The notes under the pieces were generated by a model that was given only the letters and a program-made list of their open reading frames with translations, was not told the origin of the DNA and ran no database searches. A stretch of DNA of 64,000 nt from Chloroflexota bacterium. GTDB taxonomy: Bacteria > Chloroflexota > Anaerolineae > Promineifilales > Promineifilaceae. Of the stretch, positions 1 to 9,123 are shown piece after piece (position 1 is the first letter of the stretch; each line of letters begins with the position of its first letter). Made by a program: the position numbers and the translations under genes. The DNA is taken from positions 23,794-87,793 of the forward strand of contig JAGOMA010000022.1 of assembly GCA_017993775.1 (NCBI GenBank). Reading direction: 5' to 3'.

Positions 1-1
1 C

Positions 2-244
2 GGCTGGTTAGAAGACGGTACCCAGTTCGATAGTTCCGTAGAACGCGGTGCCCCCTTAGAATTCCAGGTGGGGCAAGGCGGCGTGATTCCTGGTTGGGAT
101 GAGGGCGTGGCTTCCATGCAGGTGGGCGGCAAGCGCCAGCTTGTTGTTCCGCCGGAATTGGCTTACGGCGCATCTGGCTCCGGCGCGACGATTCCCCCCA
201 ATGCGACCCTCATTTTTGAGGTAGAGTTGTTGGAAGTGAAATAA
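2..244 (+). CDS. FKBP-type peptidyl-prolyl cis-trans isomerase, C-terminal part
   Basis: Reading from base 2, an open frame without a start runs to TAA at 242-244 and encodes the last 80 residues of an FKBP domain. Visible hallmarks are the [15 protein letters not shown] segment, the [19 protein letters not shown] core, a short loop with IPPN, and the final strand [11 protein letters not shown]. The family catalyses proline cis-trans isomerisation in protein folding. The N-terminus lies outside the window, so a signal peptide or extra domain cannot be judged. A strong Rho-independent terminator follows directly, so this is the last gene of its transcript. Confidence 0.93.
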   Translation, partial: GWLEDGTQFDSSVERGAPLEFQVGQGGVIPGWDEGVASMQVGGKRQLVVPPELAYGASGSGATIPPNATLIFEVELLEVK

Positions 245-256
245 GATTGGAAAACC

Positions 257-297
257 AGGAGGGAGATTGGTTTAGGACTGATCTCCCTCCTTTTTTT
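257..297 (+). terminator. Rho-independent terminator after the FKBP gene
   Basis: A perfect 11-bp stem (257-267 with 281-291) with a 13-nt loop is followed by a run of T to 297. It lies 13 bases after the FKBP stop codon. Confidence 0.9.
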
Positions 298-385
298 GTA
301 AACGGCCGTTTTTCCTCATTGAAACGCTCCCCGCCATGCCTTATAATAATTTATGGTAAAGTGAAGTGGACGGAGCAATCTATCT

Positions 386-769
386 TTGAGCAATATAACG
401 CCAACCCCCCAAAAATTTGTACACCGAATTGAAAAAGAGTTTGCCCGGATTCTCGATTATTACGGTATCCGCTGGCAGTATGAGCCAACGACTTTTGCGT
501 TGGAATGGGACGAAAACGGGGACGTGACGGTCGCCTTTTCGCCCGACTTTTATTTGCCGGACGAAGACCGCTATGTAGAACTAACAACTGTGCGCCCCAA
601 GCTGGTCACCATCAAAAACCGTAAAATCCGCCGGATGCACGACCTTTACCCGGAAGTCAATATCACCCTGCTAAAGCGGAGCGACTTGCGCGACATGATG
701 ATCAAATACGGCCTCGACGACCACGCGGCCGATATAATGGGCACAGACGCTCAATCTTCCAGCTCATGA
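386..769 (+). CDS. PD-(D/E)XK-like nuclease-fold protein, hpt-linked
   Basis: A 127-residue protein with a TTG start; GGAG lies about 10 bases upstream. It carries a restriction-endonuclease-like pattern: Glu18 in the first helix, YE at 32-33, SPDFYLP at 52-58 and YVELTT at 63-68. The PD...E-x-K motif is therefore present as PD54...E65-x-T67, with the usual lysine replaced by threonine; K77 or K80 could substitute. The residues are seen in the sequence; assignment to the fold is inferred and nuclease activity is uncertain. The stop overlaps the start of hpt by four bases (ATGA), implying translational coupling. Confidence 0.7.
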   Translation: MSNITPTPQKFVHRIEKEFARILDYYGIRWQYEPTTFALEWDENGDVTVAFSPDFYLPDEDRYVELTTVRPKLVTIKNRKIRRMHDLYPEVNITLLKRSDLRDMMIKYGLDDHAADIMGTDAQSSSS

Positions 770-1350
770 CACAATTTTACCCCCCAGAAGCGTATGGCGA
801 ATTAAATGAGGGCATTAGCCAGGTGTTGTTCACCGAAGACGAGATTCAGGCTCGCGTGCTGGCCCTCGGACAGGCAATCTCCCGGGATTATGAAGGCTGC
901 CACCTGTTGATGGTGGGTGTCTTGAAAGGCGTTTTCCCATTTATGTCCGATTTACTGCGGGCGATTACCATTCCGGTGGAAGTGGATTTTATGGCGATTG
1001 CCAGTTATTCCAGCCAGGCGCGGGACAAGGGGTACGTGCGGCTGCAAAAAGACTTGGATGAGTCGATTGCCGGGCGGCACGTTTTGTTCGTGGAGGATGT
1101 GGTGGACACGGGCCTCACGTTGAACTATTTGTTGGGCAATTTACGTGCCCGCCAACCGGCCAGTTTGAAGGTGTGCGCGTTGTTTAACAAGTCGCGCCGC
1201 CGATTAATTTCGGTTCCCTTGCAGTATAAGGGTTTCGATTTGCCGGATAAATTTGTGGTTGGGTACGGGTTGGATTACCGGGAGTTGTATCGTAATCTGC
1301 CGTTTGTGGGGTTGTTGAAGCCGGCTGTTTTTGCGCCGAATGGATCGTAG
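766..1350 (+). CDS. hpt: Hypoxanthine(-guanine) phosphoribosyltransferase
   Basis: A 194-residue type I phosphoribosyltransferase. It salvages hypoxanthine (and probably guanine) with PRPP to give IMP or GMP in the cytoplasm. The PRPP-binding signature VLFVEDVVDTGLTL lies at 106-119, preceded by the LMVGVLKGVFPFMSDL strand-loop and followed by the C-terminal DKFVVGYGLDY hood motif, both typical of bacterial Hpt. Length fits the family (about 180 residues) with a slightly extended C-terminus. It overlaps the upstream nuclease-like gene by four bases, so the two form one operon. No terminator is evident before the next gene. Confidence 0.95.
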   Translation: MTQFYPPEAYGELNEGISQVLFTEDEIQARVLALGQAISRDYEGCHLLMVGVLKGVFPFMSDLLRAITIPVEVDFMAIASYSSQARDKGYVRLQKDLDESIAGRHVLFVEDVVDTGLTLNYLLGNLRARQPASLKVCALFNKSRRRLISVPLQYKGFDLPDKFVVGYGLDYRELYRNLPFVGLLKPAVFAPNGS

Positions 1351-1489
1351 GGGCAGGTGGCGGCAACGGCCGTTCTCCTCATCCCCGGCTCCCCTGTCAG
1401 CCATACCCATTTCCTGCTATACTCCCCCTCGTTAGCAACACTTATTAAATTCACCATGTCACAATTCATGGTTCATTGAGGAGTCTCCG

Positions 1490-2581
1490 ATGAAACTAGG
1501 CATTATTGGCTTGCCCAGTTCTGGCAAAACCACAATTTTTAACGCTCTGACCAAGGGCGACGCCCCCACCGGGCAAAGTATGGGCGGACGATTTGACGTG
1601 TTAACGGCCGTTGTCGATGTACTCGATCCCCGCGTCGATATTCTCACCGACATGTTCAAGCCGAAAAAGACAACCTATGCCCGCATCACCTATTCCGATG
1701 TGGCCGGCTTGCAAAAAGGCGGCGAAGAAGGTTCCGCTCTGGGCGGGGCGATTCTCAACCACCTTTCGGCGCTGGATGGGTTTGTCCATGTCGTGCGCGC
1801 CTTCGAGAGCGACCTGGTCCCGCACCCCGATGGCAGCGTGAACGCGGCGCGCGATTTGGAAGCGCTGGACACCGAATTTTTGCTCAGCGATTTAGCCACG
1901 GTGGAAAAGCGGCTGTTTAAACTGCATGAAGGGCTAACCAAAGGCGCTTTCAAAGAAAATAAGGCGGCGGCTCAGGTAGAAGCGGCCTTGTTTGAGCAGA
2001 TGAATGAGGCGTTGGCGGCGGAACGGCCGTTACGCGACCTCAATCTCGACGAAGAACAGCTAAAATCACTGCGTGGGTATGGCCTGCTGACGCTCAAACC
2101 GACCTTGGTCGTGGTTAATATCGGCGACGACCAGGAAGAAATCGGCCTGGATTATGACCACCGCCATACCATCGTCACCCATTTGCGCGGCAAACTGGAG
2201 ATGGAACTGGCTCAATTGAGCGCCGAAGGAGACACGGAGTCGCTGGAAATGTTCATGGAGGAGTACAGCGTCACGGAACTCAGCCTGGACAAAATCATCC
2301 GGCTAAGCTATGACCTGATGGGGCTGCAATCCTTTTTTACGGTGGGTGAAGACGAGGTGCGGGCGTGGACGGTAGAGCGGGGGGCCACGGCCGTTGCCGC
2401 CGCCGGAACCATCCATTCAGACCTGGCCAAAGGGTTTATCCGCGCCGAAACCATCCTGTACGACGATCTGATCGCTCTGGGAGGCATGGCTCAGGCCCGC
2501 TCTGCCGGAAAACTGCGACAAGAAGGCAAAACCTACGTAATGCAGGACGGCGACATCATCAACGTCAAATTCAACATTTAG
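1490..2581 (+). CDS. ychF: YchF/OLA1 family P-loop ATPase
   Basis: A 363-residue member of the Obg-related YchF family, which binds ribosomes and prefers ATP to GTP. The P-loop GLPSSGKTT is at 7-15, a DVAGLQKGG switch-like motif lies near 70-78, and the C-terminal TGS-like domain ends with DGDIINVKFNI, a signature ending of YchF. Length matches the family (about 363). GAGGAG lies about 5 bases before the ATG, supporting the start. The 139-bp spacer before it holds one ACGGCCGT copy and a small ACCATG/CATGGT inverted repeat. YchF is implicated in stress response and translation; its role here is inferred from the family. Confidence 0.96.
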   Translation: MKLGIIGLPSSGKTTIFNALTKGDAPTGQSMGGRFDVLTAVVDVLDPRVDILTDMFKPKKTTYARITYSDVAGLQKGGEEGSALGGAILNHLSALDGFVHVVRAFESDLVPHPDGSVNAARDLEALDTEFLLSDLATVEKRLFKLHEGLTKGAFKENKAAAQVEAALFEQMNEALAAERPLRDLNLDEEQLKSLRGYGLLTLKPTLVVVNIGDDQEEIGLDYDHRHTIVTHLRGKLEMELAQLSAEGDTESLEMFMEEYSVTELSLDKIIRLSYDLMGLQSFFTVGEDEVRAWTVERGATAVAAAGTIHSDLAKGFIRAETILYDDLIALGGMAQARSAGKLRQEGKTYVMQDGDIINVKFNI

Positions 2582-2617
2582 CCGCAGCGGAGATGGTTAC
2601 GGCTTACGAAAAACAAC

Positions 2618-4582
2618 ATGGATCACGCGCACCATCATCACGACAATCCTTTTTTTAACCGCCAGCGAATCACCGACCCAGCCTATTTTTGTGGCCGCGG
2701 ACGAGAGGTCGAGGCGCTCTACAGCGCCATTGCCACGCGGCAAAGCCGATCGGTGGTTGGTGAGCGCAAGATGGGCAAAAGCTCCCTGCTGACCCATCTT
2801 TCTTGCCCGGACAGCCTGCGCGCGCATGGCTTCGATCCCCAGAAATTCGTCTTCATCTATGTCGATCTGGAAGGAATGGCCAATGTCGCCTACGACGAAT
2901 TTTGGCCGGAAATTCTGGACCGGCTGGAAATGGCGCTGCCAGATGGGCAAGACGCCCTGCAAGAAATGGTCGCCGACCTGGCCGGACAGGCGGACGTGCG
3001 TTTTATGCAGGTGCGCCGCCTGCTGCGCCGCGTGGAACGCGCCGGACTAACCGTGGTGATGATGTTGGATGAATTTGAAAGCCTGGCGTCTAATCCCGCT
3101 TTTTCTGCCAGTTTTTACGGCGAACTGCGCAGCCTGGCCGGCGAATTGGGCATGGTGTATATCACTGCCTCCAAGCGCAGTCTGTACGATCTGACCTATC
3201 AACATGCCGATACGCTCTCATCGCCATTTTTTAACATTTTTTCGGAACAGCAGTTGGGGTTGCTGCCGGTGGCTGAAGCAGACGCTTTGCTGGCGCAGAT
3301 GTCGGGATTGGCCGGACAACGGCCGTTTCTCCCCGCCCAAATCGCTTCCCTGATCCAACTGGCCGGACCCCACCCCTTTTTTCTCAACCTCGCCGGCTCA
3401 TACCTGTACGATTTGCGCCGCGAACCGATTATCGATGACGTTCTCGTGGAAACCGTCGCTCGCCGTTTTAAGGCCGAGGCTGAAGATCATTTCCGTTACC
3501 TTTGGAATCAGCTGGAGCAGCCGGAGCAAGCCGCTCTGCGCCTGACGGGGACAGCCACATCGGATATGGTGCAGCGCCTCAGCCGCAAAGCGCTGCTGCG
3601 CGAGAACGCCGACGGCCGTTTCCAACCTTTCTCGCAAGCCTTCGCCGAATTTCTCGCCAGAGCGGAACCCACGGAACGGCCGTCTTCCAGCACCAACCCC
3701 CGCGCCGTTACCGATCTCACCGGCACGACGCTGGGCAACTACCGCGTCTTGTCGCCGGTAGGGCGCGGCGGCATGGCGGTGGTCTATCAGGGCTACCAAT
3801 CCTCTCTGGATCGTTACGTGGCCATTAAAGTTATGTCCCATCAACTGGCCCACGACCAGACCTTTATCGATCGGTTCCAGCGCGAGGCGGCCGGCGTGGC
3901 CCAACTGCGCCATCAAAACATCGTCCAGATGGTCGATTTTGGCGTAAAACAAGACATCTCCTACATGGTGATGGAGTTTATAGACGGCGAAACGTTGAAA
4001 GAGCGGCTGGTTGGTTTGAACAATGGCAACGGCCGTATGCCTCTGGACGAAGTGGTGAGTACCGTGGTCGATATTGCCGCCGCCCTGGATTATGCCCACG
4101 CGCACGGCATTATTCACCGCGATGTGAAGCCGGCCAATATCTTGCTGCGCCGCGAAGAGCGCCTGGCGCGCCTGACGGGCGGACGGCCGTTTACGGCCGT
4201 ACTCACCGATTTTGGCGTCGCGCGCATGTTGGAAGGCGTGCAGCTCACCGGAACCGGCGCCACCATCGGCACGCCCGATTACATGTCGCCAGAGCAGGCG
4301 CGCGGCCAGGCCGCCACGGCCGCGTCCGACGTTTATGCCCTGTCCATCGTCCTTTACGAAATGCTGACCGGCGAACTGCCCTTCACCGCCGACACGCCGG
4401 TGGCTATGCTGCTCCAGCACATGCAGGCTGTTCCGCCCTCGGTGCTGCTCAAAGTCCCCGAATTACCGTCCAACCTGGAAATGGTGCTGCTCAGAGGGCT
4501 GGCCAAAAACCCGGTCGATCGCTTCCCCACGGCCGGACAACTGGCCGACAACCTGCGCGTCGCAGTGGGAGGGCGGCTGTGA
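2618..4582 (+). CDS. STAND-like ATPase fused to Hanks-type Ser/Thr kinase
   Basis: A 654-residue two-domain protein. The N-terminal ATPase has CGRGREVE at 25-32, Walker A GERKMGKSS at 48-56 and Walker B VVMMLDEFE at 146-154, then a helical region with GPHPFFLNLAG at 250-260, like AAA/ORC-type signalling ATPases. Residues 372-650 are a complete protein kinase: GRGGMAVVY loop, AIK lysine, HRDVKPAN at 500-507, DFG at 531 and GTPDYMSPEQ activation segment. All catalytic residues are present. There is no membrane segment. The extreme N-terminus is His-rich (HAHHHH). The stop overlaps the GTG start of the next gene, whose product carries a related ATPase, so they probably act together. The function is unknown; a regulatory or conflict-signalling switch is inference. 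Confidence 0.87.
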   Translation: MDHAHHHHDNPFFNRQRITDPAYFCGRGREVEALYSAIATRQSRSVVGERKMGKSSLLTHLSCPDSLRAHGFDPQKFVFIYVDLEGMANVAYDEFWPEILDRLEMALPDGQDALQEMVADLAGQADVRFMQVRRLLRRVERAGLTVVMMLDEFESLASNPAFSASFYGELRSLAGELGMVYITASKRSLYDLTYQHADTLSSPFFNIFSEQQLGLLPVAEADALLAQMSGLAGQRPFLPAQIASLIQLAGPHPFFLNLAGSYLYDLRREPIIDDVLVETVARRFKAEAEDHFRYLWNQLEQPEQAALRLTGTATSDMVQRLSRKALLRENADGRFQPFSQAFAEFLARAEPTERPSSSTNPRAVTDLTGTTLGNYRVLSPVGRGGMAVVYQGYQSSLDRYVAIKVMSHQLAHDQTFIDRFQREAAGVAQLRHQNIVQMVDFGVKQDISYMVMEFIDGETLKERLVGLNNGNGRMPLDEVVSTVVDIAAALDYAHAHGIIHRDVKPANILLRREERLARLTGGRPFTAVLTDFGVARMLEGVQLTGTGATIGTPDYMSPEQARGQAATAASDVYALSIVLYEMLTGELPFTADTPVAMLLQHMQAVPPSVLLKVPELPSNLEMVLLRGLAKNPVDRFPTAGQLADNLRVAVGGRL

Positions 4583-7500
4583 TCCGGCGGGCGCTTGTCG
4601 TTGGCGCAGTGGCCGGAGTTCTTCTAAGCATCGCCGGTCTGTATCCGGTGGTCAGCCTGCTGGCGCCGCTAGTCTCGCCGATGTGGTCCCGCCCTATTGC
4701 CAATGAATTGGTTCATGGCATGTTGCTCATGGGGTCGGCGGCTATTGGCGTCCCTGTTCTCCTGACGTTGGGCTTATTTGCCGCCAATCGGGGTGGAGCC
4801 TGCGGTTGGCTGGCGGGCGCAAAAGCCGGGGTGATCGCCGGTCTGGTGGCCAGCCTGATCGTGTATACAACCCTCGTGTCGCCCATCAACGCCCTGTTTG
4901 CCTATGGGCAGATTGTGGCTTTTATGATGAAGATGTCCGAAGCCCACGCGCTGCCGCCGCTGGTTTTAGGCCGGTACGTGACAATTTTTGAGAACGGCAA
5001 TTATCTGATCGAGATCACTTTTGCGATTGGTCTGGTTACGGCCGGGGTTCAGGGGGCGTGGATGGGTTGGCGGCGGCGGCACAGTGTGGAACCGACACGG
5101 CCGTCGCTCTATGCATTCACGACCGGCGGCAAGCACCCGCGCCGTTGGTTTAGCGGGGATGAAGCCTCCTCCAAAGCTGGCCTGATTGTCGGCTTTGCAG
5201 GCAGTCTGGTGGCTATGTTTGCCGCCTTTAGCTGGTTTTACGTGGGGTTTATAGAAGAATGGCCAGAGTTGGCGGCGGCCATGCAGCACAGCCATGTCGG
5301 CATTGTGGTCAGCGGTCCGGTGCGCCAGGCCGGGTCGGTATTATCCCCGTTTATCACCATTGCCAGCCTTTTTTATGGCGCACTGGTCGTCTGGTTGATC
5401 AAAGACCCGCCTAATTTGCTTCGTGCGCGAATTCGTGGGGTGCTGCTGGCCAGTTTGCTCATATTTGGTTCGGCGTTTGCGATTGGGCTGCGAGTGTTTT
5501 ATTTTAACATCGGCCTGCTGCCTTTTTGGATGGCCCGGTCTGTGCCTCAGGATCTATCGCTGATGACCGATACGGCCCAGACGTTTCAGGGGATGATGCA
5601 GTTGACGCAGCAGCCCTGGGTGTTGATTGCCCTGGTGTTGGCGACACCGTGGTTGTTTATGCTGCTGGCGGGGTTAACGGCCGTTGCCGTTGGCGTTCTG
5701 CAAGGTCTGGCGTACGGCCTGCTGCTGCCAGCTTTACACCCCAGGCCGGTCGATAAAGCGGCTCGTTGGTTCGGCCAACTACGCCGTGAGCCGCAAGATG
5801 TGCTGCGCCTGATTTATGCCTTGTTTAATGAAGAAAAGGAAGCGTATCAGGTGCTGCCGCACCTTTCAGTGGCTGCTTACCGGCGGCTGCCGGATGCATC
5901 GCGGCTGACGGCCGCTTATTATACGTTGGGCACGGCCGTTACCGAAGCCGAACAGGTGGCCATGGTAGCCGCCATTCAGGAGATTTTAGCCAGCCAACCC
6001 GGATGGCGTTGGTCGGTCGATTTCCAGATGGTATTCGCCTCGTTGAACCAGGTGTTGATGGCGAAAAGCCTGGACGACATCCTGGAGATCCCCGCGCCCA
6101 AGGAGCAGCACACCACGACGCTGCCCCCGCTGGTGGTGCAAAGCGTGCATAAGATCAGCCGGATCGTTGAAGAACTGCATAAAGTTACATTGGTTGACGA
6201 TTTGGCTACGAAGCTCATATTTTTGGAGAATGCCCTGACGGTGATTCGGGAAGGGCAGCAATTTGTGCAGCAGCAGTTGAATGACCCGGAAACGGCCGTT
6301 TCTCCCGAATTCACCGCCCTCAACACCACCCTCGATCATTGGCAGGGCATCGTTTTGGCGGCTATCAAACGGCTCAAAGGGCGCGCCGACGTTAGCGCCG
6401 ACCTGAAAACCCGCCAGAGTCCCATCGCCGCTCAGGTTCCGCTGCTTTATTGTCTGGCCAACGACGGTTTAAATGTCGCGCAGCAGGTTCGCCTGAAGCT
6501 GCTGCCCGGTGAAGATTATCACCTGGGGGATGAAACCGAGTGTTGGGTGGATATTTTGCCGCCGGGGGAAAAGCGGCAGGTGAATCTGACAGTTGTGCCG
6601 CAGAACGGCCGTCGCCGTTTGCGTGTCGCCTGGCAAGTAACTTACGACGATGCCATCGACGCTGAACGATCGTTGACCTTTGCCGATGTGGTGGAATTTT
6701 CCGAACCGGATAAACCGTTCCAGCGAATTTTCCCCATTCCCTACGTTACCGGCACGCCGCTGAAAACCGATAACGTGTTTGTAGGGCGTGAGGACGTGTT
6801 TGCCTTTATCCGCGAAAATTTGTTAGGCAGGCATCAAAACAACGTCATTGTGCTGCACGGGCAGCGGCGCACCGGCAAAACGTCGGTGCTGTACCGGTTG
6901 GGTGAAATGATGGCCGATACGCACTATGCTGTGCTGGTGGATATGCAGGGCAAGCCGGCGCGTGGCGAGGCCGATTTCCTATTTTCCATTGCCGACGATA
7001 TTACGTTTGCCCTGGAAGACCGGGGCGTGATGATTGAGCCGCCGCGCCGCGAAGAATTTGCCGAGTCGCCGGAATTTTTCTTTGGTTCCCGCTTTTTGCG
7101 CCGACTGCGCGCCGACCTGGGCGAGAAGAATTTGCTGCTGATGTTTGACGAATTTGAGGAGCTGCAGCGGCGGGTGGAAGACGGCCGTCTCCAGCCAGAA
7201 ATCTTCCAATTTTTACGCAACCTCATGCAGCACGAAGATCGCGTGGATTTTGTTTTCTCTGGCACGCACAAGCTGGAAGAATTGGGCGCGGAATACTGGT
7301 CGATTTTGTTCAATATCGCCAGTTATAAGCCCATCACCTTCCTTAGCGCCGCCGACATGCGCCGCCTCATCGAAGACCCGGTCGCGGCTTATAATCTGGA
7401 ATACGATCCGCTGGCCGCCGAGCGCATCATCAAAGTGACGGCCGGACATCCTTATTTTGCCCAATTGGTGCTGCATGAGATGGTGGTTTACCACAACGAA

Positions 7501-7848
7501 ACGCAGCGCAATTACCTGACGGTGATGGACGTAGACCGCAGCCTGGAGCGCATCGTAGGGCGCGGCGAAGCGCACTTTAAGTTCATCTGGGCGGAATCGT
7601 CGCCGGAGGCGCGCATTGTGCTGCAGGCGATGGCCGAGCTGCTGGTAGGCCAGGAAACAGTGAACGTGACCGCTATGCGCGAATTTTTAGACCGGCATGG
7701 CTACCAATCGGCCGACAACTGGCAGCAGGCGCTGACAGACCTGGAAGGGCGCGATATTCTGACGCGCCAATCGGCGAAAAGCCCGCTGTATCGGTTTAAA
7801 GTGGATTTGATTCGGTTGTGGATTGACCGGACACGGCCGTCTCTCTAA
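4579..7848 (+). CDS. Large membrane protein with C-terminal AAA-type ATPase domain
   Basis: A 1089-residue protein with a GTG start overlapping the upstream stop (GTGA). Roughly residues 1-395 contain many hydrophobic segments, suggesting about eight or more membrane spans. A soluble middle region (about 400-720) follows, then an ATPase domain: VFVGRED near 732, Walker A GQRRTGKTS near 760, Walker B LLLMFDEFEEL near 853, and AGHPYFAQLVLHEMV further on. This domain matches the layout of the ATPase in the upstream kinase fusion, including the DEFE Walker B, so the two are probably paralogous modules working as a pair. Membrane anchoring would place one partner at the envelope. No specific function can be assigned. 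Confidence 0.85.
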   Translation: MIRRALVVGAVAGVLLSIAGLYPVVSLLAPLVSPMWSRPIANELVHGMLLMGSAAIGVPVLLTLGLFAANRGGACGWLAGAKAGVIAGLVASLIVYTTLVSPINALFAYGQIVAFMMKMSEAHALPPLVLGRYVTIFENGNYLIEITFAIGLVTAGVQGAWMGWRRRHSVEPTRPSLYAFTTGGKHPRRWFSGDEASSKAGLIVGFAGSLVAMFAAFSWFYVGFIEEWPELAAAMQHSHVGIVVSGPVRQAGSVLSPFITIASLFYGALVVWLIKDPPNLLRARIRGVLLASLLIFGSAFAIGLRVFYFNIGLLPFWMARSVPQDLSLMTDTAQTFQGMMQLTQQPWVLIALVLATPWLFMLLAGLTAVAVGVLQGLAYGLLLPALHPRPVDKAARWFGQLRREPQDVLRLIYALFNEEKEAYQVLPHLSVAAYRRLPDASRLTAAYYTLGTAVTEAEQVAMVAAIQEILASQPGWRWSVDFQMVFASLNQVLMAKSLDDILEIPAPKEQHTTTLPPLVVQSVHKISRIVEELHKVTLVDDLATKLIFLENALTVIREGQQFVQQQLNDPETAVSPEFTALNTTLDHWQGIVLAAIKRLKGRADVSADLKTRQSPIAAQVPLLYCLANDGLNVAQQVRLKLLPGEDYHLGDETECWVDILPPGEKRQVNLTVVPQNGRRRLRVAWQVTYDDAIDAERSLTFADVVEFSEPDKPFQRIFPIPYVTGTPLKTDNVFVGREDVFAFIRENLLGRHQNNVIVLHGQRRTGKTSVLYRLGEMMADTHYAVLVDMQGKPARGEADFLFSIADDITFALEDRGVMIEPPRREEFAESPEFFFGSRFLRRLRADLGEKNLLLMFDEFEELQRRVEDGRLQPEIFQFLRNLMQHEDRVDFVFSGTHKLEELGAEYWSILFNIASYKPITFLSAADMRRLIEDPVAAYNLEYDPLAAERIIKVTAGHPYFAQLVLHEMVVYHNETQRNYLTVMDVDRSLERIVGRGEAHFKFIWAESSPEARIVLQAMAELLVGQETVNVTAMREFLDRHGYQSADNWQQALTDLEGRDILTRQSAKSPLYRFKVDLIRLWIDRTRPSL

Positions 7849-7874
7849 CGCCGCCGAGAATTTTCTTTCGGGGG

Positions 7875-9113
7875 TTATGGGTTGGCAACCAGGAGCCGGT
7901 CGGTGGGGAAGGGCGGCAGCGGGAGTTTCCACAGGGTTGTGAAACGGCCGTTATCCCCCCAAACAAGCCAGTTTTTCGCCGGCCAGTAAGCCAGAGTCAG
8001 GATGGGGCGGTCGGTTGTGTAAAGGATTTCCCAGGTTTCCAGATCGGTTGTGCGGGCTACTGAATACTTTTTGGCAGACGCTTCCGTTTCCAGCACGGTG
8101 TACAGGTAACGGCCGTCGGTTGTCAGGATGTTGTAGTTGGTGTAGCTGGGAATATCTTTGTAAGACACGCCGATTTTTGCGCCGGGCGGCAAGTTGTGCC
8201 TGGTAATGGCTTCCGCAGCGTCGATGGCGTAGACGGCCGTGCGATCATAATTCACTCCCGCCAGCAGATCCCCAAAAACAATCAAATGCAGCCGCTGAAA
8301 ATCTTCTACCACCAGATCGTCCCATTGATAGCCGCCATTTTGGCTAACCGCCAGCGTATTTCGCTCACCGCGGTTGACGTTGGTGTATAAGACGTACAAT
8401 TTGCCGTTGAAGCCCACAATATCATACGCGCGGTCTGTGCCGATATTGCTCAGGAATTCCCATGTTCGCCCCTGATCCTGGCTGCGCCAGACTTGCCCGT
8501 GCCAGACAACCTGATATTCCTGCGCGCTGACGGCCGCATAAAGATTACCCGTTGTTTCTTCTACCCAAAGACCAAAGGTATGCACCACGTTTACCAGCCC
8601 GTGTACGGAATCGCGGTGTTTGTAGATGGGGCCAACGGCCGTGGCCAGATAATGGTTGCCCGCCGTCCAATCATCGGCGCAGCAGGGGTCTGTGCCGCCG
8701 ATATGCACAAATGGACCCTCGCGCCGCATTTCGTGGATGCCCTGTTCGGGAATCGCGCCCAGCGAATGCAGCGACAAACCATCGGTCACGCCGACCAGCG
8801 CGCCATCACTTTCCGCCGGCCGCGCCGAACCCAGACCAATGAGCAAATCATCATTCATCGGCAGAAGAACGTAGGGGCCAAATAAAGCAGGACTGGGCGT
8901 AAACCCAGATTCCAACTGATACCAGATGTACCAGTTGACGTTCGGCAGCAGGGGCACGGGCGTCCACTCATACGGGCTGGTAATGAAACTGGCCCCCGCC
9001 GGATTTTCGGTCACTAACGGTAATGGGGCAATAGACGGCCGTTGGCTTGCTGTCAGCATAACGATCAAAAGCAGCATGGCCAACGCACCGTTTTGAACGA
9101 TGCGTTTATTCAT
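7875..9113 (-). CDS. Secreted beta-propeller-like protein (sialidase-like repeats)
   Basis: A 412-residue protein beginning with a signal peptide (MNKRIVQNGALAMLLLIVML). The body has repeated strands with Asp-box-like text such as SQDQGRTWEFLSN and SQNGGYQWDDLV, plus WAYWPAK-like turns, suggesting a sialidase or photosystem-stability-type beta-propeller. No catalytic sialidase residues can be identified with confidence. It lies 10 bases after the stop of the membrane mannosyltransferase gene on the same strand and is likely co-transcribed with it. It converges on the ATPase gene with only 26 bp between stops. Confidence 0.75.
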   Translation of the reverse strand: MNKRIVQNGALAMLLLIVMLTASQRPSIAPLPLVTENPAGASFITSPYEWTPVPLLPNVNWYIWYQLESGFTPSPALFGPYVLLPMNDDLLIGLGSARPAESDGALVGVTDGLSLHSLGAIPEQGIHEMRREGPFVHIGGTDPCCADDWTAGNHYLATAVGPIYKHRDSVHGLVNVVHTFGLWVEETTGNLYAAVSAQEYQVVWHGQVWRSQDQGRTWEFLSNIGTDRAYDIVGFNGKLYVLYTNVNRGERNTLAVSQNGGYQWDDLVVEDFQRLHLIVFGDLLAGVNYDRTAVYAIDAAEAITRHNLPPGAKIGVSYKDIPSYTNYNILTTDGRYLYTVLETEASAKKYSVARTTDLETWEILYTTDRPILTLAYWPAKNWLVWGDNGRFTTLWKLPLPPFPTDRLLVANP

Positions 9114-9123
9114 GAATTGTGGA

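Noticed and set aside
3398..4420. 340-codon minus-strand frame opposite the kinase domain
   Set aside because: Antisense to intact kinase motifs; composition reflects the complementary strand.
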